In this document: positions 23,783-32,389 of the stretch, in pieces
Position numbering within the stretch: the stretch's first letter is position 1
Layout of the letters: each line of letters starts with the position of its first letter
Source: Selenomonas sp.
GTDB taxonomy: Bacteria; Bacillota; Negativicutes; Selenomonadales; Selenomonadaceae
Direction: 5' to 3'
DNA: 34,254 nt
NCBI GenBank assembly: GCA_017635515.1
Contig: JAGBLH010000237.1
Span: 1-34,254, forward strand
Program-made: the position numbers and the translations under genes
The notes under the pieces: generated by a model
Database searches by the model: none
The model's input: only the letters and a program-made list of their open reading frames with translations
Told to the model about the DNA's origin: nothing

Positions 23783-24337
23783 TCAGTAGGGAAGTGCTAT
23801 GGACATAGCCTCGTCCACATCCACGCCCTCAGGGACGTACAGCACGATCTGGGCCGAAATGCGCTTAGCACAGCCATCCAGCACATAGCAGACGCCATTG
23901 ATGAAATCGCAGATACGGCGCTGCTCATCTGCCTCGATGCGCTCATAGTTCACTACGACGGCCTTCCCTGCCTTCAAGTCATCTGCAATGGCAGTGACCT
24001 GGTCAAAATTGGTAGGTGCGTAAATGCGCACATTGAGACTCTGCTTCTTGGTGGTGTGCACAGTGAACTTGGGACGCTCCTCATGACTGCGGGCAGCAGC
24101 CTTCTCATAGCGGCTCATCCTGGCTACACTTTCCTCGCTGTAGGCAGGCGCACCGTTGACCACCTTGCGGACAGTCTGCTGCACGGGCTGCTGCGCAGGC
24201 TTCTGAACCTTCTCCTCAACCTTTTCCTGTACTTCCTCCTGCACATCTTCCTCGATGTAAGCCTCCTCAGGGGGCATCAGGATGTTCACCAGTCCGTCGA
24301 ATTTTTCTTTGATGCTAGCCATTGCACTCATTGCCAT
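23783..24337 (-). CDS. sepF: Cell division protein SepF
   Basis: SepF ties FtsZ filaments to the membrane and shapes the division septum in Gram-positive lineages, Cyanobacteria and many archaea. The 184-residue protein has an N-terminal amphipathic membrane-binding stretch (SIKEKFDGLVNILM). A variable Q/E/V/P-rich linker (28-65) follows. The SepF core at about 95-180 reads NVRIYAPTNFDQVTAIADDLKAGKAVVVNYERI, with DEQRRICDFINGVCYVLDG after it. Start ATG 24337 follows GGAAGG; ATG 24322 (MASIKEKF) is a possible alternative. In many relatives sepF sits with ylmE/ylmG/divIVA, but here it stands alone between terminators. Confidence 0.93.
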   Translation of the reverse strand: MAMSAMASIKEKFDGLVNILMPPEEAYIEEDVQEEVQEKVEEKVQKPAQQPVQQTVRKVVNGAPAYSEESVARMSRYEKAAARSHEERPKFTVHTTKKQSLNVRIYAPTNFDQVTAIADDLKAGKAVVVNYERIEADEQRRICDFINGVCYVLDGCAKRISAQIVLYVPEGVDVDEAMSIALPY

Positions 24338-24463
24338 CTCGTCCTTCCAGCGTTTCTTCTGTCATAGCGTTCATGTATGATTCCCACAGATTCTCTAACT
24401 CTGATTTCAAATTCACCTACAAATCTTCCTACATGATACCACAGTTATTCGCAAAAAGCAAAA

Positions 24464-24501
24464 AAAATCCTGCTGAAAATTACTTTTCATCAGGATTTTT
24501 T
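24464..24501 (-). terminator. Terminator of typA
   Basis: AAATCCTG and CAGGATTT pair, with an inner GAAAA/TTTTC stem, forming a long interrupted hairpin. It is flanked by A-runs on the left and T-runs on the right, so it can work in both directions. On the minus strand it lies about 20 bases after the typA stop and is followed by TTTTTTGC. The rest of 24338-24521 is leader for sepF, with no gene. Confidence 0.8.
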
Positions 24502-24521
24502 CAGATTTACGTTTCTAACGC

Positions 24522-26339
24522 TTACTTGCGGGCATTCTTGGCAGCACGGCCACGGATGGTGCGGTCAAGGATGGCCTTGCGCAGACGCACATGCTCAGGG
24601 GTGACCTCCACCAGTTCGTCCTTGTTGATGTACTCCAGAGCCTGCTCCAAGGAGAGGATACGGGGCGGCACCAGACGGATGGCCTCATCAGAGGAGGAAG
24701 TACGCATGTTGGAAACGTTCTTCTTCTTGCAGGGGTTGATGTCGATATCTATCTCGCGGGAGTTCTCGCCTACAATCATGCCCTCGTAGACATTCTCGCC
24801 CGGGGAGATGAACATGGTACCGCGATCCTGCAGGGTGAAGATACCATAGCCGGTAGTCTCCCCCTGCTCGAAGGCCACCAGGGAGCCACGGGTACGGCCC
24901 GGAATATCGCCCTTGTAAGGCGCATAGCCATGGAACACATGGTTCATGATGCCGTTGCCCTTGGTGCTGGTGAGCAGCTCGGAGCGGAAACCAATCAGGC
25001 CACGGGCAGGGATGGTGAACTCAAGGCGCATATAGCCTGCCGTCTCGCTCATGTTGGAGAGCTCAGCCTTGCGGGTGCCCAGGGCCTCCATGACGGTGCC
25101 CATATACTCCTGAGGAACCTCAACGGTGAGGTTCTCGATAGGCTCGCAGAGCTGGCCGTTGATGGTCTTGTACACAACCTCCGGCTTGCCCACCTGCAGC
25201 TCATAGCCCTCACGGCGCATCTGCTCGATGAGGATGGAAAGATGAAGCTCGCCACGGCCGGAAACCTTGAACACATCGGCAGAGTCAGTCTCCTCCACGC
25301 GCATGGCCACGTTGGTCTCCACTTCCTTGAAGAGGCGGTCACGCAGATGGCGGGAGGTGACAAACTGTCCCTCACGACCTGCAAAGGGGCTGGTGTTGAC
25401 GCCAAAGGTCATGGAGAGGGTCGGCTCATCAATGTTGATGGTAGGCAGAGCCTCAGGGTTCTCGGCATCAGCCACGGTGTAACCGATGCTCACATCGCCC
25501 AAGCCGGTGAGGGCCACGATCTCACCCATGCCAGCTTCCTCTGTCTCCACGCGCTGGAGACCCTGATAGGTGAACACCTTGCCAATCTTGGCCTTGTACT
25601 CCTGATCGCCGTTGGTGATGACCACATTCTGGTTCACACGAGCCTTACCGCGGATGATGCGGCCGATAGCCACGCGGCCCACGAAGGCATCAGCCTCAAG
25701 GGTGGTGATCATCATCTGCAGGGGCGCATCAGCATTGCCCTGGGGGCAGGGAATCTCTTTGATGATAGTTTCCATCAGCGGCTCAAGATTATCATTGTCA
25801 TCATCCATGTTGTACTTGGCGATACCGTCACGGGCAGTAGCGTAGATGACAGGGAAATCCAGCTGCTCATCGTCTGCATCCAGTTCCATGAAGAGCTCCA
25901 GCACTTCGTCATAGACATCGTCCACGCGCTGGTTGGGCTTGTCGATCTTGTTGATGACCACGATGGGCTTCAGGCCCTGCTCCAGCGCTTTGCGGAGCAC
26001 ATACTTGGTCTGAGGCATGGGACCCTCGAAAGCATCTACCAGCAGGAGCACGCCGTCCACCATGTTCAGGACACGCTCCACCTCGCCGCCGAAATCGGCA
26101 TGGCCCGGGGTATCAACGATGTTGATCTTGATGTCGTTGTACATGACAGCCGTGTTCTTGGACAGGATGGTGATGCCGCGCTCACGCTCGATATCGCCGG
26201 AGTCCATGACACGCTCCTCCACCTTCTCGTTGGAGCGGAAAACATGGCTCTGCTTCAGCATGGCATCGACCAGGGTAGTCTTGCCGTGGTCAACGTGGGC
26301 GATGATGGCAATGTTCCTGAGTTTTTCATTCGTGCTCAT
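24522..26339 (-). CDS. typA: Ribosome-associated GTPase TypA/BipA
   Basis: A translational GTPase related to EF-G that helps 50S assembly at low temperature and under stress. G1 is [12 protein letters not shown] (14-25). The switch region [26 protein letters not shown] (G3) and [10 protein letters not shown] (G4) follow. The EF-G-like domains and the TypA-specific C-terminal domain are present ([44 protein letters not shown]). The length of 605 residues is normal. ATG 26339 is in the standard place, but AGGAGG lies 13 bases away, a wide spacing. It is monocistronic and divergent from surE. Confidence 0.97.
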   Translation of the reverse strand: MSTNEKLRNIAIIAHVDHGKTTLVDAMLKQSHVFRSNEKVEERVMDSGDIERERGITILSKNTAVMYNDIKINIVDTPGHADFGGEVERVLNMVDGVLLLVDAFEGPMPQTKYVLRKALEQGLKPIVVINKIDKPNQRVDDVYDEVLELFMELDADDEQLDFPVIYATARDGIAKYNMDDDNDNLEPLMETIIKEIPCPQGNADAPLQMMITTLEADAFVGRVAIGRIIRGKARVNQNVVITNGDQEYKAKIGKVFTYQGLQRVETEEAGMGEIVALTGLGDVSIGYTVADAENPEALPTINIDEPTLSMTFGVNTSPFAGREGQFVTSRHLRDRLFKEVETNVAMRVEETDSADVFKVSGRGELHLSILIEQMRREGYELQVGKPEVVYKTINGQLCEPIENLTVEVPQEYMGTVMEALGTRKAELSNMSETAGYMRLEFTIPARGLIGFRSELLTSTKGNGIMNHVFHGYAPYKGDIPGRTRGSLVAFEQGETTGYGIFTLQDRGTMFISPGENVYEGMIVGENSREIDIDINPCKKKNVSNMRTSSSDEAIRLVPPRILSLEQALEYINKDELVEVTPEHVRLRKAILDRTIRGRAAKNARK

Positions 26340-26408
26340 TCTTGTAAATATGCCTCCTATAAATATAAATAGCGGGTTGAATCCCTCTCGTTTGCGAACA
26401 ATAATACA

Positions 26409-26437
26409 AGTCTACCTTATGGCGTTTTTCATGTCAA
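26409..26437 (-). promoter_or_regulatory. Promoter of typA
   Basis: On the minus strand, a perfect TTGACA (26437-26432), 17 bases and TAGACT (26414-26409). It lies back to back with the surE promoter, with only seven bases between the two -35 boxes. Confidence 0.7.
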
Positions 26438-26444
26438 TAACTAA

Positions 26445-26473
26445 TTCACATATTATTGTTGGTATGTTAGTAT
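26445..26473 (+). promoter_or_regulatory. Probable promoter of surE
   Basis: TTCACA (26445-26450), 17 bases and TAGTAT (26468-26473). An overlapping TATAGT lies at 26471-26476 with poorer spacing. The leader is about 34 bases, ending in AAGGAGG. The match is moderate. Confidence 0.5.
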
Positions 26474-26513
26474 AGTAGTATCCCAATATGAAATCTTCAA
26501 GGAGGTTATCCTT

Positions 26514-27266
26514 TTGCGCATTCTCATAGGCAATGATGACGGGGTTGAGGCTAAGGGACTGGAAGCCTTGGCCAAGGCCCTGCATAAAGATCATGAAGTA
26601 ATCGTCTCCGCCCCTCTGTACCAGCAGAGCGGCATGTCCCATGCCCTGACCATCGGGGACAGCATGGAGCTGGTGAAAAACCAGCGGCTGCATGAGCTCT
26701 ATGGCATAGAGGCTTGGGGCGTATCAGGTACTCCCGTAGACGGGGTGAAGCTCTACCTGGAGGAACTTGGCAAGGATAAACAGATAGATGCCGTCCTGTC
26801 CGGCATCAACTACGGGGCCAACCTTGCCACCGACATCCTCTACTCAGGCACCGTAGGTGCTGCCCGGGAGGGCTTCCTCCACGATATCCCCTCCTTTGCC
26901 ATCTCCCTCGATGCCCACAGCGAGATAACAGCTGACGAAGCCGCTGCCATCTTCAAGTCCTATCTGGAAAAGACCATGTCAGAAGCCACTCCCCCCTTAC
27001 TCTACAATATCAACTTCCCCAAATCCTTCCAGGGGCGGGAGCCGGAATTCCTCTTCAGCCGTCAGGGACGGAGGGATTATCTGAACGCCTTCATCCGCGA
27101 GGAACGCGAAGGGCGCATCTTCTATTCCGTGGCAGGAGAGATCTACGACATTGACAAAAGCGAAGCCACGGACATCTATGCCACGGAACAAGGCTTCATT
27201 TCCGTCACCCCTCTGATCACCGACCTGACTGATTACCAGTTGCTGGACGAAAAGCTTTCCATCTGA
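26514..27266 (+). CDS. surE: 5'/3'-nucleotidase SurE
   Basis: SurE dephosphorylates nucleoside 5'- and 3'-monophosphates and short polyphosphate. The metal site is visible: Asp8-Asp9 in ILIGNDDG, Ser39 in QQSGMSHALT and Asn99 in LSGINYGANLATD. SGTPVDGVKLYL is another family signature. The length of 250 residues is typical. The start is TTG (26514), with AAGGAGG eight bases upstream; no ATG is available at the family start. It is transcribed alone and ends at a terminator shared with polC. Confidence 0.96.
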   Translation: MRILIGNDDGVEAKGLEALAKALHKDHEVIVSAPLYQQSGMSHALTIGDSMELVKNQRLHELYGIEAWGVSGTPVDGVKLYLEELGKDKQIDAVLSGINYGANLATDILYSGTVGAAREGFLHDIPSFAISLDAHSEITADEAAAIFKSYLEKTMSEATPPLLYNINFPKSFQGREPEFLFSRQGRRDYLNAFIREEREGRIFYSVAGEIYDIDKSEATDIYATEQGFISVTPLITDLTDYQLLDEKLSI

Positions 27267-27287
27267 AACCTGAATGCCGCTAATCAA

Positions 27288-27320
27288 AAGGCTTGCCTCC
27301 TTTTTCAGGAAGCAAGCCTT
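27288..27320. terminator. Bidirectional terminator between surE and polC
   Basis: AAGGCTTGC (27288-27296) and GCAAGCCTT (27312-27320) form a 9-bp stem with an additional TCC/GGA inside. A-rich sequence lies on the left and TTAG on the right. It separates two convergent genes. Confidence 0.8.
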
Positions 27321-27335
27321 CTTAGTATGCAATTC

Positions 27336-30300
27336 TCAGCCAAACAGGGAAACCTGGTCGCTTTCGCTCATGCCCGCCAGGCAACCATGCTCACGCAGGA
27401 TTTCGATATTGGTCTTGGAAATGCCGGAGCGGCGGCGCAGATTTTCTATGGAAGTAAAGACGCCTTTCTTTCTTGCCTCCACAATGCCCTGGGCGGCCTT
27501 GCTGCCCATGCCTGCCAACGAAGCCAAGGGCGGCAGCAGAGAATCACCCTCGATGATGAACTTCTCCGCATCGCTGCGGTAGATATCCACCAACTGGCAA
27601 TCAAACCCTCGCAGGTAAAGCTCCCAGGCCAGCTGCAGCACAATCAGGGTGGCGTTCTGCTTGGCATCCAGCTTCTGCTCCTTGGCGACGTTCTCCAGCT
27701 CATCAATCTTCTGCTTCACAAAGTCCTTGCCTCTTGAGATCACATTGGCATCAAACTCGTCCGCACGAATGGAGAAATAAGCCGCATAGTAGGCCAGCGG
27801 ATAATGCACCTTGCAGAAGGCTATGCGGTAGGCCATCATGACATAAGCCGTAGCATGGGCCCTGGGGAAGAGATACTTGATCTTCTGGCAGGACTCGATG
27901 TACCACTCGGGTATGCCCCCTGCCCTGAGCTTCTCCACCACATCTTCAGCGATGCCCTTGCCCTTGCGCACCTTCTCCATGGTCTTGAAGGACAGGAGCG
28001 GCTCTATGCCGTTATGGATCAAATACATCATGATATCATCGCGAGCCGAGATGGCGTTCTTCAAGGTACACTGGCCACTGCGGATCAGGTCCTGGGCATT
28101 GCCCAGCCACACATCCGTGCCATGGGAGAAGCCGGAAATACGCACCAGGTCAGAGAAGCAGTCCGGGTGGGTATCGTCAATCATCTGCCGGGTGAAGGGC
28201 GTGCGGAACTCGGGAATGCCGAAGGTGCCGGAGGTGGCCCCCAGCTCCTCTGGCGTGAGCCCCAAAGCATCCGTGCAGTTGAACAGGGACATGGTGGCGG
28301 GGTCATCGAAGGGAATGGTCTTGGGGTCGCGGTTAGTGAGATCCTCCAGCATCTTTATCACCGTGGGATCATCGTGTCCCAGGATATCCAGCTTGACCAG
28401 ACGGCTGCTGATGGAATGATAGTCAAAGTGGGTGGTGATGATGCCGCAGTTCATATCGTTGGCAGGGTGCTGGATGGGCGTGAAGAAATGCACGTCCATA
28501 TTGCGAGGCACAACCATGATGCCCGCCGGGTGCTGGCCCGTGGTGCTCTTGACCCCCATGCAGCCCTTGGCCAGGCGGTCGATATAAGCAATATGCTTCC
28601 GCTCCCCCTTTTCCTCGAAGAACTTCTTCACATAGCCGAAGGCGGTCTTGTCCGCCACCGTCTGGATGGAGCCTGCCTTGTAGACATTGTCCTTGCCGAA
28701 GAGGATTTCCGTATACTTGTGGGCCACGGGCTGATAAACGCCTGAGAAATTCAAATCTATATCAGGCACCTTGTCCCCGTCAAAGCCCAGGAACACCGCA
28801 AAGGGAATATCATGGCCATCCTTCAAGAGCCTCGTACCGCATACCGGGCATTCCTTATCCGGCAAGTCGTAGCCACACCCCACTGAGCCGTCATTGATGA
28901 AATGGCTGTACTGGCAGTGCGGGCAGCGGTAATGCGGTGGCAGCGGATTGACCTCCGTAATGCCCGTCATGGTGGCGATGAAGGAAGAGCCGACGGAGCC
29001 ACGGGAGCCCACCAAGTAGCCGTCATCATTGGACTTCTTGACCAAGCGCTGGGCGATGAGGTACAGCACGGAGAAGCCGTGGCCGATAATGGGCTTGAGT
29101 TCCTGCTGGAGGCGGGCCTCCACGATTTCCGGCAGGTTCTCCCCATACATATATTTGGCCTTGTTGTAGGACATGGAGCGAATCTCTTCGTCCGCTCCGG
29201 GAATCATGGGCGAATAGAGATCGTCTGGGATAGGCTTGAATTTCTCTATCAGCTCGCTGATCTTGCGGGGATTTTCCACCACCGCCGCATAGGCTTCGTC
29301 CTCCCCCAGATAAGAGAACTCCGCCAGCATTTCCTCCGTGGTGCGCAGGTACAGGGGCGGCTGCATCTCCGCATCGTCAAAGCCCTTGCCCTTCATGAGA
29401 ATGGCGCGGTAGAGGGAATCCTCGGGATTGAGGAAATGCACGTCGCAGGTGGCCACCAGCAGCTTCCCTGCCCGCTTCGCCAGCTCTGCCACCTTGAGGT
29501 TGATTTTCCGCAAATCGTCATCGGTGTTCACATTGGCAAATTCATCCTTGCGCTTCAGGAAGTCGTTGTTGTGGATGGGCTGGATTTCCAGATAATCGTA
29601 GAACTCCACGATTTCCATGAGCTCATCATCATTGTTGCCCGCCACGATGGCCCGGATCAGCTCCCCTGCCTCGCAGGCAGAACCTATGAGCAGCCCCTCG
29701 CGGTACTCCTGGATAATGGCCTTGGGCAGCCTGGGCTGGCGGTGGAAGTATTTGAGATGGGACAGGGACACCAGCTGATAGAGATTGCGCAGGCCATTGG
29801 GATTCTTGGCCAGCAGGATAATGTGGTTGGCACGCTTCTGCTCGAAGTCATTCCCTACCAGATAACCTTCCATGCCATAGATGACCTTGATGTCCAGCTT
29901 GTTTTCCTTCACGGTCTTAGCAGCATCCGGGAAGGCCTGCACCACGCCGTGGTCGGTGACGGCAATGGCGGGCCAGCCCCAGGAGGCAGCGGTCTTGATG
30001 AGGTCTTTCACGGACACCACCGCATCCATGCTACTCATGGTGGTGTGGGCATGCAGCTCCACCCGCTTCACCTCGGCATGGTCTTCACGCTTGGCCTTGT
30101 CCTTATTGGCCAGGCTGTCCACAAAGAGGGCGTATTCGTTCATAAAGGTGTCAAAGCGGACAGAGCCCCGCACGCGCACCTCCATGCCTTCCTTCAGGGA
30201 AGCCACAATCTGCTCGAAATCCTCCTCCTCGCTATTGCCCTTCTTGGGCTTGAAGAATTTCTTGCAGGCAATGCCATTGGTGTTATCGGCCAGGGCGAAG

Positions 30301-31166
30301 GTCAGCATCTTGGTGCCGGTCTTGAACTCCATAGCTTTGATAGACAGCAGGGTGCCCTCAAGAATGACGTTCTTGGTCTCCCCCTCCATCTCTGCAATGG
30401 TGACAGCTTCGCCCATAACCCCGCGGCCAAAGATGAGCTTGCCTGTCCCCTGGATAACCACGGGCTTCTGCCTGTCTGCCCGGGGCGCAGGCCTTGCAGC
30501 AACCTCTTTCTTCTCCTGCTTTTCCTGAGGTGCGCTAGCTGCAGACGCCTTGGCAGGCTGGCTGTAAGCAGGAGCAGCTTCATGCACCTCCTGCCGCTCA
30601 TTTCTCACCGCCTGCACATAATCAGGCGTGTTGAAAGCGCAGTCCACCTCAATATCCGGCAGCACCTCATCGCTGGCATTGAAGATGACATGGCAGGAAA
30701 AGCCCAGCAGCTTCTTGATGGCCTTGCCCATCATCTGGGACACTGCATGGGCCCGCATGATTTCCCCCGCCAGTTCCCCGGGCACGTCCAGCACCACTTT
30801 GCTGCCGTCCACGCTGTGCTTGGAGCGCTTCAGCAGCTGGAACACCGTGGCATTGCCATCGGCGGACATATTGATGAGCTTGCCCCAGACCTTGTTCAGC
30901 TCATCTTCCAGATTCACCACGTCCTGATAGAAAACGACCTCCTGCAGCTGGCACTTCCCCGCAATATGCCGGGAAGCCTCCTGCAGCAGGTCCTCAGGTA
31001 TCAGGCTCTGGGAGATAAGGGCTATCTCCCAGCCGCCCCCCGACACCTCGACATGCTGTATGGAACTGTGCTTGAAAAGCTCCCTCTGCTCAGGCTCAAG
31101 CCTCATTCCCTGAACCAGCTCCCAGAACATATTTTCCTGCTTGGGCACAATCCTATACTTCTGCAT
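27336..31166 (-). CDS. polC: DNA polymerase III alpha subunit, PolC type, lacking the DnaQ-like exonuclease domain
   Basis: The replicative polymerase of Firmicutes. In order: N-terminal domain (1-180), K/A/P/E linker (190-232), OB fold (about 235-350), PHP domain (366-600), zinc finger (Cys748, 751, 773, 776), and a catalytic core with PDIDLNFSG (Asp802, Asp804). The C-terminal HhH region and a clamp-binding QVSLFG follow. B. subtilis PolC (about 1437 residues) has a DnaQ-like exonuclease inserted in PHP after YGLEAYM. Here YGMEGYLVGNDFEQKRANHI joins the flanks directly and no DVETTG is found anywhere, giving 1276 residues. All nine PHP metal ligands are present: His372, His374, Asp381, His406, Glu433, His448, Cys498, Asp575, His577. 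ATG 31166 has AAAGGAAGG upstream. It has its own promoter. Confidence 0.97.
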   Translation of the reverse strand: MQKYRIVPKQENMFWELVQGMRLEPEQRELFKHSSIQHVEVSGGGWEIALISQSLIPEDLLQEASRHIAGKCQLQEVVFYQDVVNLEDELNKVWGKLINMSADGNATVFQLLKRSKHSVDGSKVVLDVPGELAGEIMRAHAVSQMMGKAIKKLLGFSCHVIFNASDEVLPDIEVDCAFNTPDYVQAVRNERQEVHEAAPAYSQPAKASAASAPQEKQEKKEVAARPAPRADRQKPVVIQGTGKLIFGRGVMGEAVTIAEMEGETKNVILEGTLLSIKAMEFKTGTKMLTFALADNTNGIACKKFFKPKKGNSEEEDFEQIVASLKEGMEVRVRGSVRFDTFMNEYALFVDSLANKDKAKREDHAEVKRVELHAHTTMSSMDAVVSVKDLIKTAASWGWPAIAVTDHGVVQAFPDAAKTVKENKLDIKVIYGMEGYLVGNDFEQKRANHIILLAKNPNGLRNLYQLVSLSHLKYFHRQPRLPKAIIQEYREGLLIGSACEAGELIRAIVAGNNDDELMEIVEFYDYLEIQPIHNNDFLKRKDEFANVNTDDDLRKINLKVAELAKRAGKLLVATCDVHFLNPEDSLYRAILMKGKGFDDAEMQPPLYLRTTEEMLAEFSYLGEDEAYAAVVENPRKISELIEKFKPIPDDLYSPMIPGADEEIRSMSYNKAKYMYGENLPEIVEARLQQELKPIIGHGFSVLYLIAQRLVKKSNDDGYLVGSRGSVGSSFIATMTGITEVNPLPPHYRCPHCQYSHFINDGSVGCGYDLPDKECPVCGTRLLKDGHDIPFAVFLGFDGDKVPDIDLNFSGVYQPVAHKYTEILFGKDNVYKAGSIQTVADKTAFGYVKKFFEEKGERKHIAYIDRLAKGCMGVKSTTGQHPAGIMVVPRNMDVHFFTPIQHPANDMNCGIITTHFDYHSISSRLVKLDILGHDDPTVIKMLEDLTNRDPKTIPFDDPATMSLFNCTDALGLTPEELGATSGTFGIPEFRTPFTRQMIDDTHPDCFSDLVRISGFSHGTDVWLGNAQDLIRSGQCTLKNAISARDDIMMYLIHNGIEPLLSFKTMEKVRKGKGIAEDVVEKLRAGGIPEWYIESCQKIKYLFPRAHATAYVMMAYRIAFCKVHYPLAYYAAYFSIRADEFDANVISRGKDFVKQKIDELENVAKEQKLDAKQNATLIVLQLAWELYLRGFDCQLVDIYRSDAEKFIIEGDSLLPPLASLAGMGSKAAQGIVEARKKGVFTSIENLRRRSGISKTNIEILREHGCLAGMSESDQVSLFG

Positions 31167-31202
31167 GCCGGTGCCTTCCTTTCCGAAAAAAACTATGCAC
31201 CT

Positions 31203-31231
31203 ATTTTATCTTATAGGCGGTTACATCGCAA
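31203..31231 (-). promoter_or_regulatory. Promoter of polC
   Basis: On the minus strand, TTGCGA (31231-31226), 17 bases and TAAAAT (31208-31203). It lies just after the asd terminator. The -35 overlaps a small GCGGTT/AACCGC dyad. Confidence 0.6.
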
Positions 31232-31256
31232 CCGCGAAAATAAGCAAAAGAAAAGA

Positions 31257-31277
31257 GCCGCCTCCCAAGGAGACGGC
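31257..31277 (-). terminator. Terminator of dapB-asd
   Basis: GCCGCCTCC (31257-31265) and GGAGACGGC (31269-31277) form a 9-bp GC-rich stem with one mismatch (a G-T wobble on the minus strand) and a CAA loop. TCTTTTCTTTT follows on the minus strand, about 40 bases past the asd stop. Confidence 0.85.
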
Positions 31278-31315
31278 CCCAGGCTGCAAAACCAGCCCAT
31301 GCTCAAAGGCACAGC

Positions 31316-32350
31316 TTATTTCACCATATCATGCTCGATCATGTATTCAGCTATCTGCAGGGCGTTCAAGGCAGCCCCCTTGCGGATCTGGTCGCCACAG
31401 ACCCAGAAATTCAGGCCGTTTTCAACGGATTCATCATAGCGCAGGCGGCCCACTTCCACATCGTTCTTGCCAGAAGTCTCCAGCGGCATGGGATAGACCT
31501 GCTCTGCCGTATTGTCACGCAGGATGACCCCGGGGAACTTGTCGATGGCCTCCCTGGCTGCTTCCAGGGTGACCTTCTTGTCAAACTCCACCGTGATGGA
31601 CTCAGCATGACTGCGATAGACGGGAATGCGGACTGTGGTAGCCGTCACAGGCATCTGAGGCTCATGGAGAATCTTGCGGGTCTCGTTGACCATCTTCATC
31701 TCTTCCTTGGTGTAGCCGTTCTCCAGGAACACGTCCACCTGCGGAATGGCGTTGAAAGCCAGCTGATAGTGCTTGGGCAGCTTGCCCACGGGGAAGATCT
31801 TGGGCTCCGTAGCCTCGCCCCTGGCCAGCTGCTGGGATTCAATCTCCAGTTCCTCCATGCCTTCCTTGCCAGCACCGGAGGCTGCCTGATAAGTGGAGAT
31901 GATCAGGCGCTTCACATGGCCGATATCATGGAGCGGCTTCAGCGCCATCAAGAGGATTGCCGTGGTGCAGTTGGGGTTGGCGATAATGCCCTTGTGCTTG
32001 CCGATATCCTCAGGGTTCACCTCGGGCACCACCAGCGGCACCTCAGGGTCCATGCGGAAAGCGCTGGAGTTGTCAATGACCACAGCCCCAGCCTTCACGG
32101 CAGCAGGAGCAAATTCCTGGCTGGCAGCGCCGCCTGCAAAAAGGGCAATGTCCACATCCTTGAAGGAATCAGCCGTGGCTTCTTCCACGGTGTAATCCTT
32201 GCCCATGAAGTTGATTACCTTGCCGGCAGAACGCTTGGAAGCCAGCATCTTGAGGTCTGCAAAAGGAAAGTCACGCTCCTCGATGAGGTTCAAAAACTCC
32301 TTGCCCACAGCACCGGTTGCGCCTAAGATTGCCACATTGTATTTCTTCAT
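31316..32350 (-). CDS. asd: Aspartate-semialdehyde dehydrogenase
   Basis: It reduces aspartyl phosphate to aspartate semialdehyde, the branch point to lysine/diaminopimelate, threonine and methionine. NADP loop GATGAVG (10-16), catalytic Cys128 in NPNCTT, Arg241 and His248 in RIPVYRSHAES. The length of 344 residues is normal. ATG 32350 follows AGGAGAGG, 39 bases after dapB, with which it forms an operon. dapF for the end of the same pathway is at 4139-4981. Confidence 0.97.
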   Translation of the reverse strand: MKKYNVAILGATGAVGKEFLNLIEERDFPFADLKMLASKRSAGKVINFMGKDYTVEEATADSFKDVDIALFAGGAASQEFAPAAVKAGAVVIDNSSAFRMDPEVPLVVPEVNPEDIGKHKGIIANPNCTTAILLMALKPLHDIGHVKRLIISTYQAASGAGKEGMEELEIESQQLARGEATEPKIFPVGKLPKHYQLAFNAIPQVDVFLENGYTKEEMKMVNETRKILHEPQMPVTATTVRIPVYRSHAESITVEFDKKVTLEAAREAIDKFPGVILRDNTAEQVYPMPLETSGKNDVEVGRLRYDESVENGLNFWVCGDQIRKGAALNALQIAEYMIEHDMVK

Positions 32351-32389
32351 GTAATCCTCTCCTATTAGTTATGGTAGAAAATTCCCTGC

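Noticed and set aside
24591-26372. 593-codon open frame on the plus strand opposite typA
   Set aside because: Antisense shadow of TypA; it has no ribosome site and shows His/Asp/Gly-rich translation typical of such shadows.
28902-31439. 845-codon open frame on the plus strand opposite polC
   Set aside because: It is antisense to a fully recognisable PolC and rich in His, Gly and Leu, as expected from a mirrored GC-rich coding frame; no family features.
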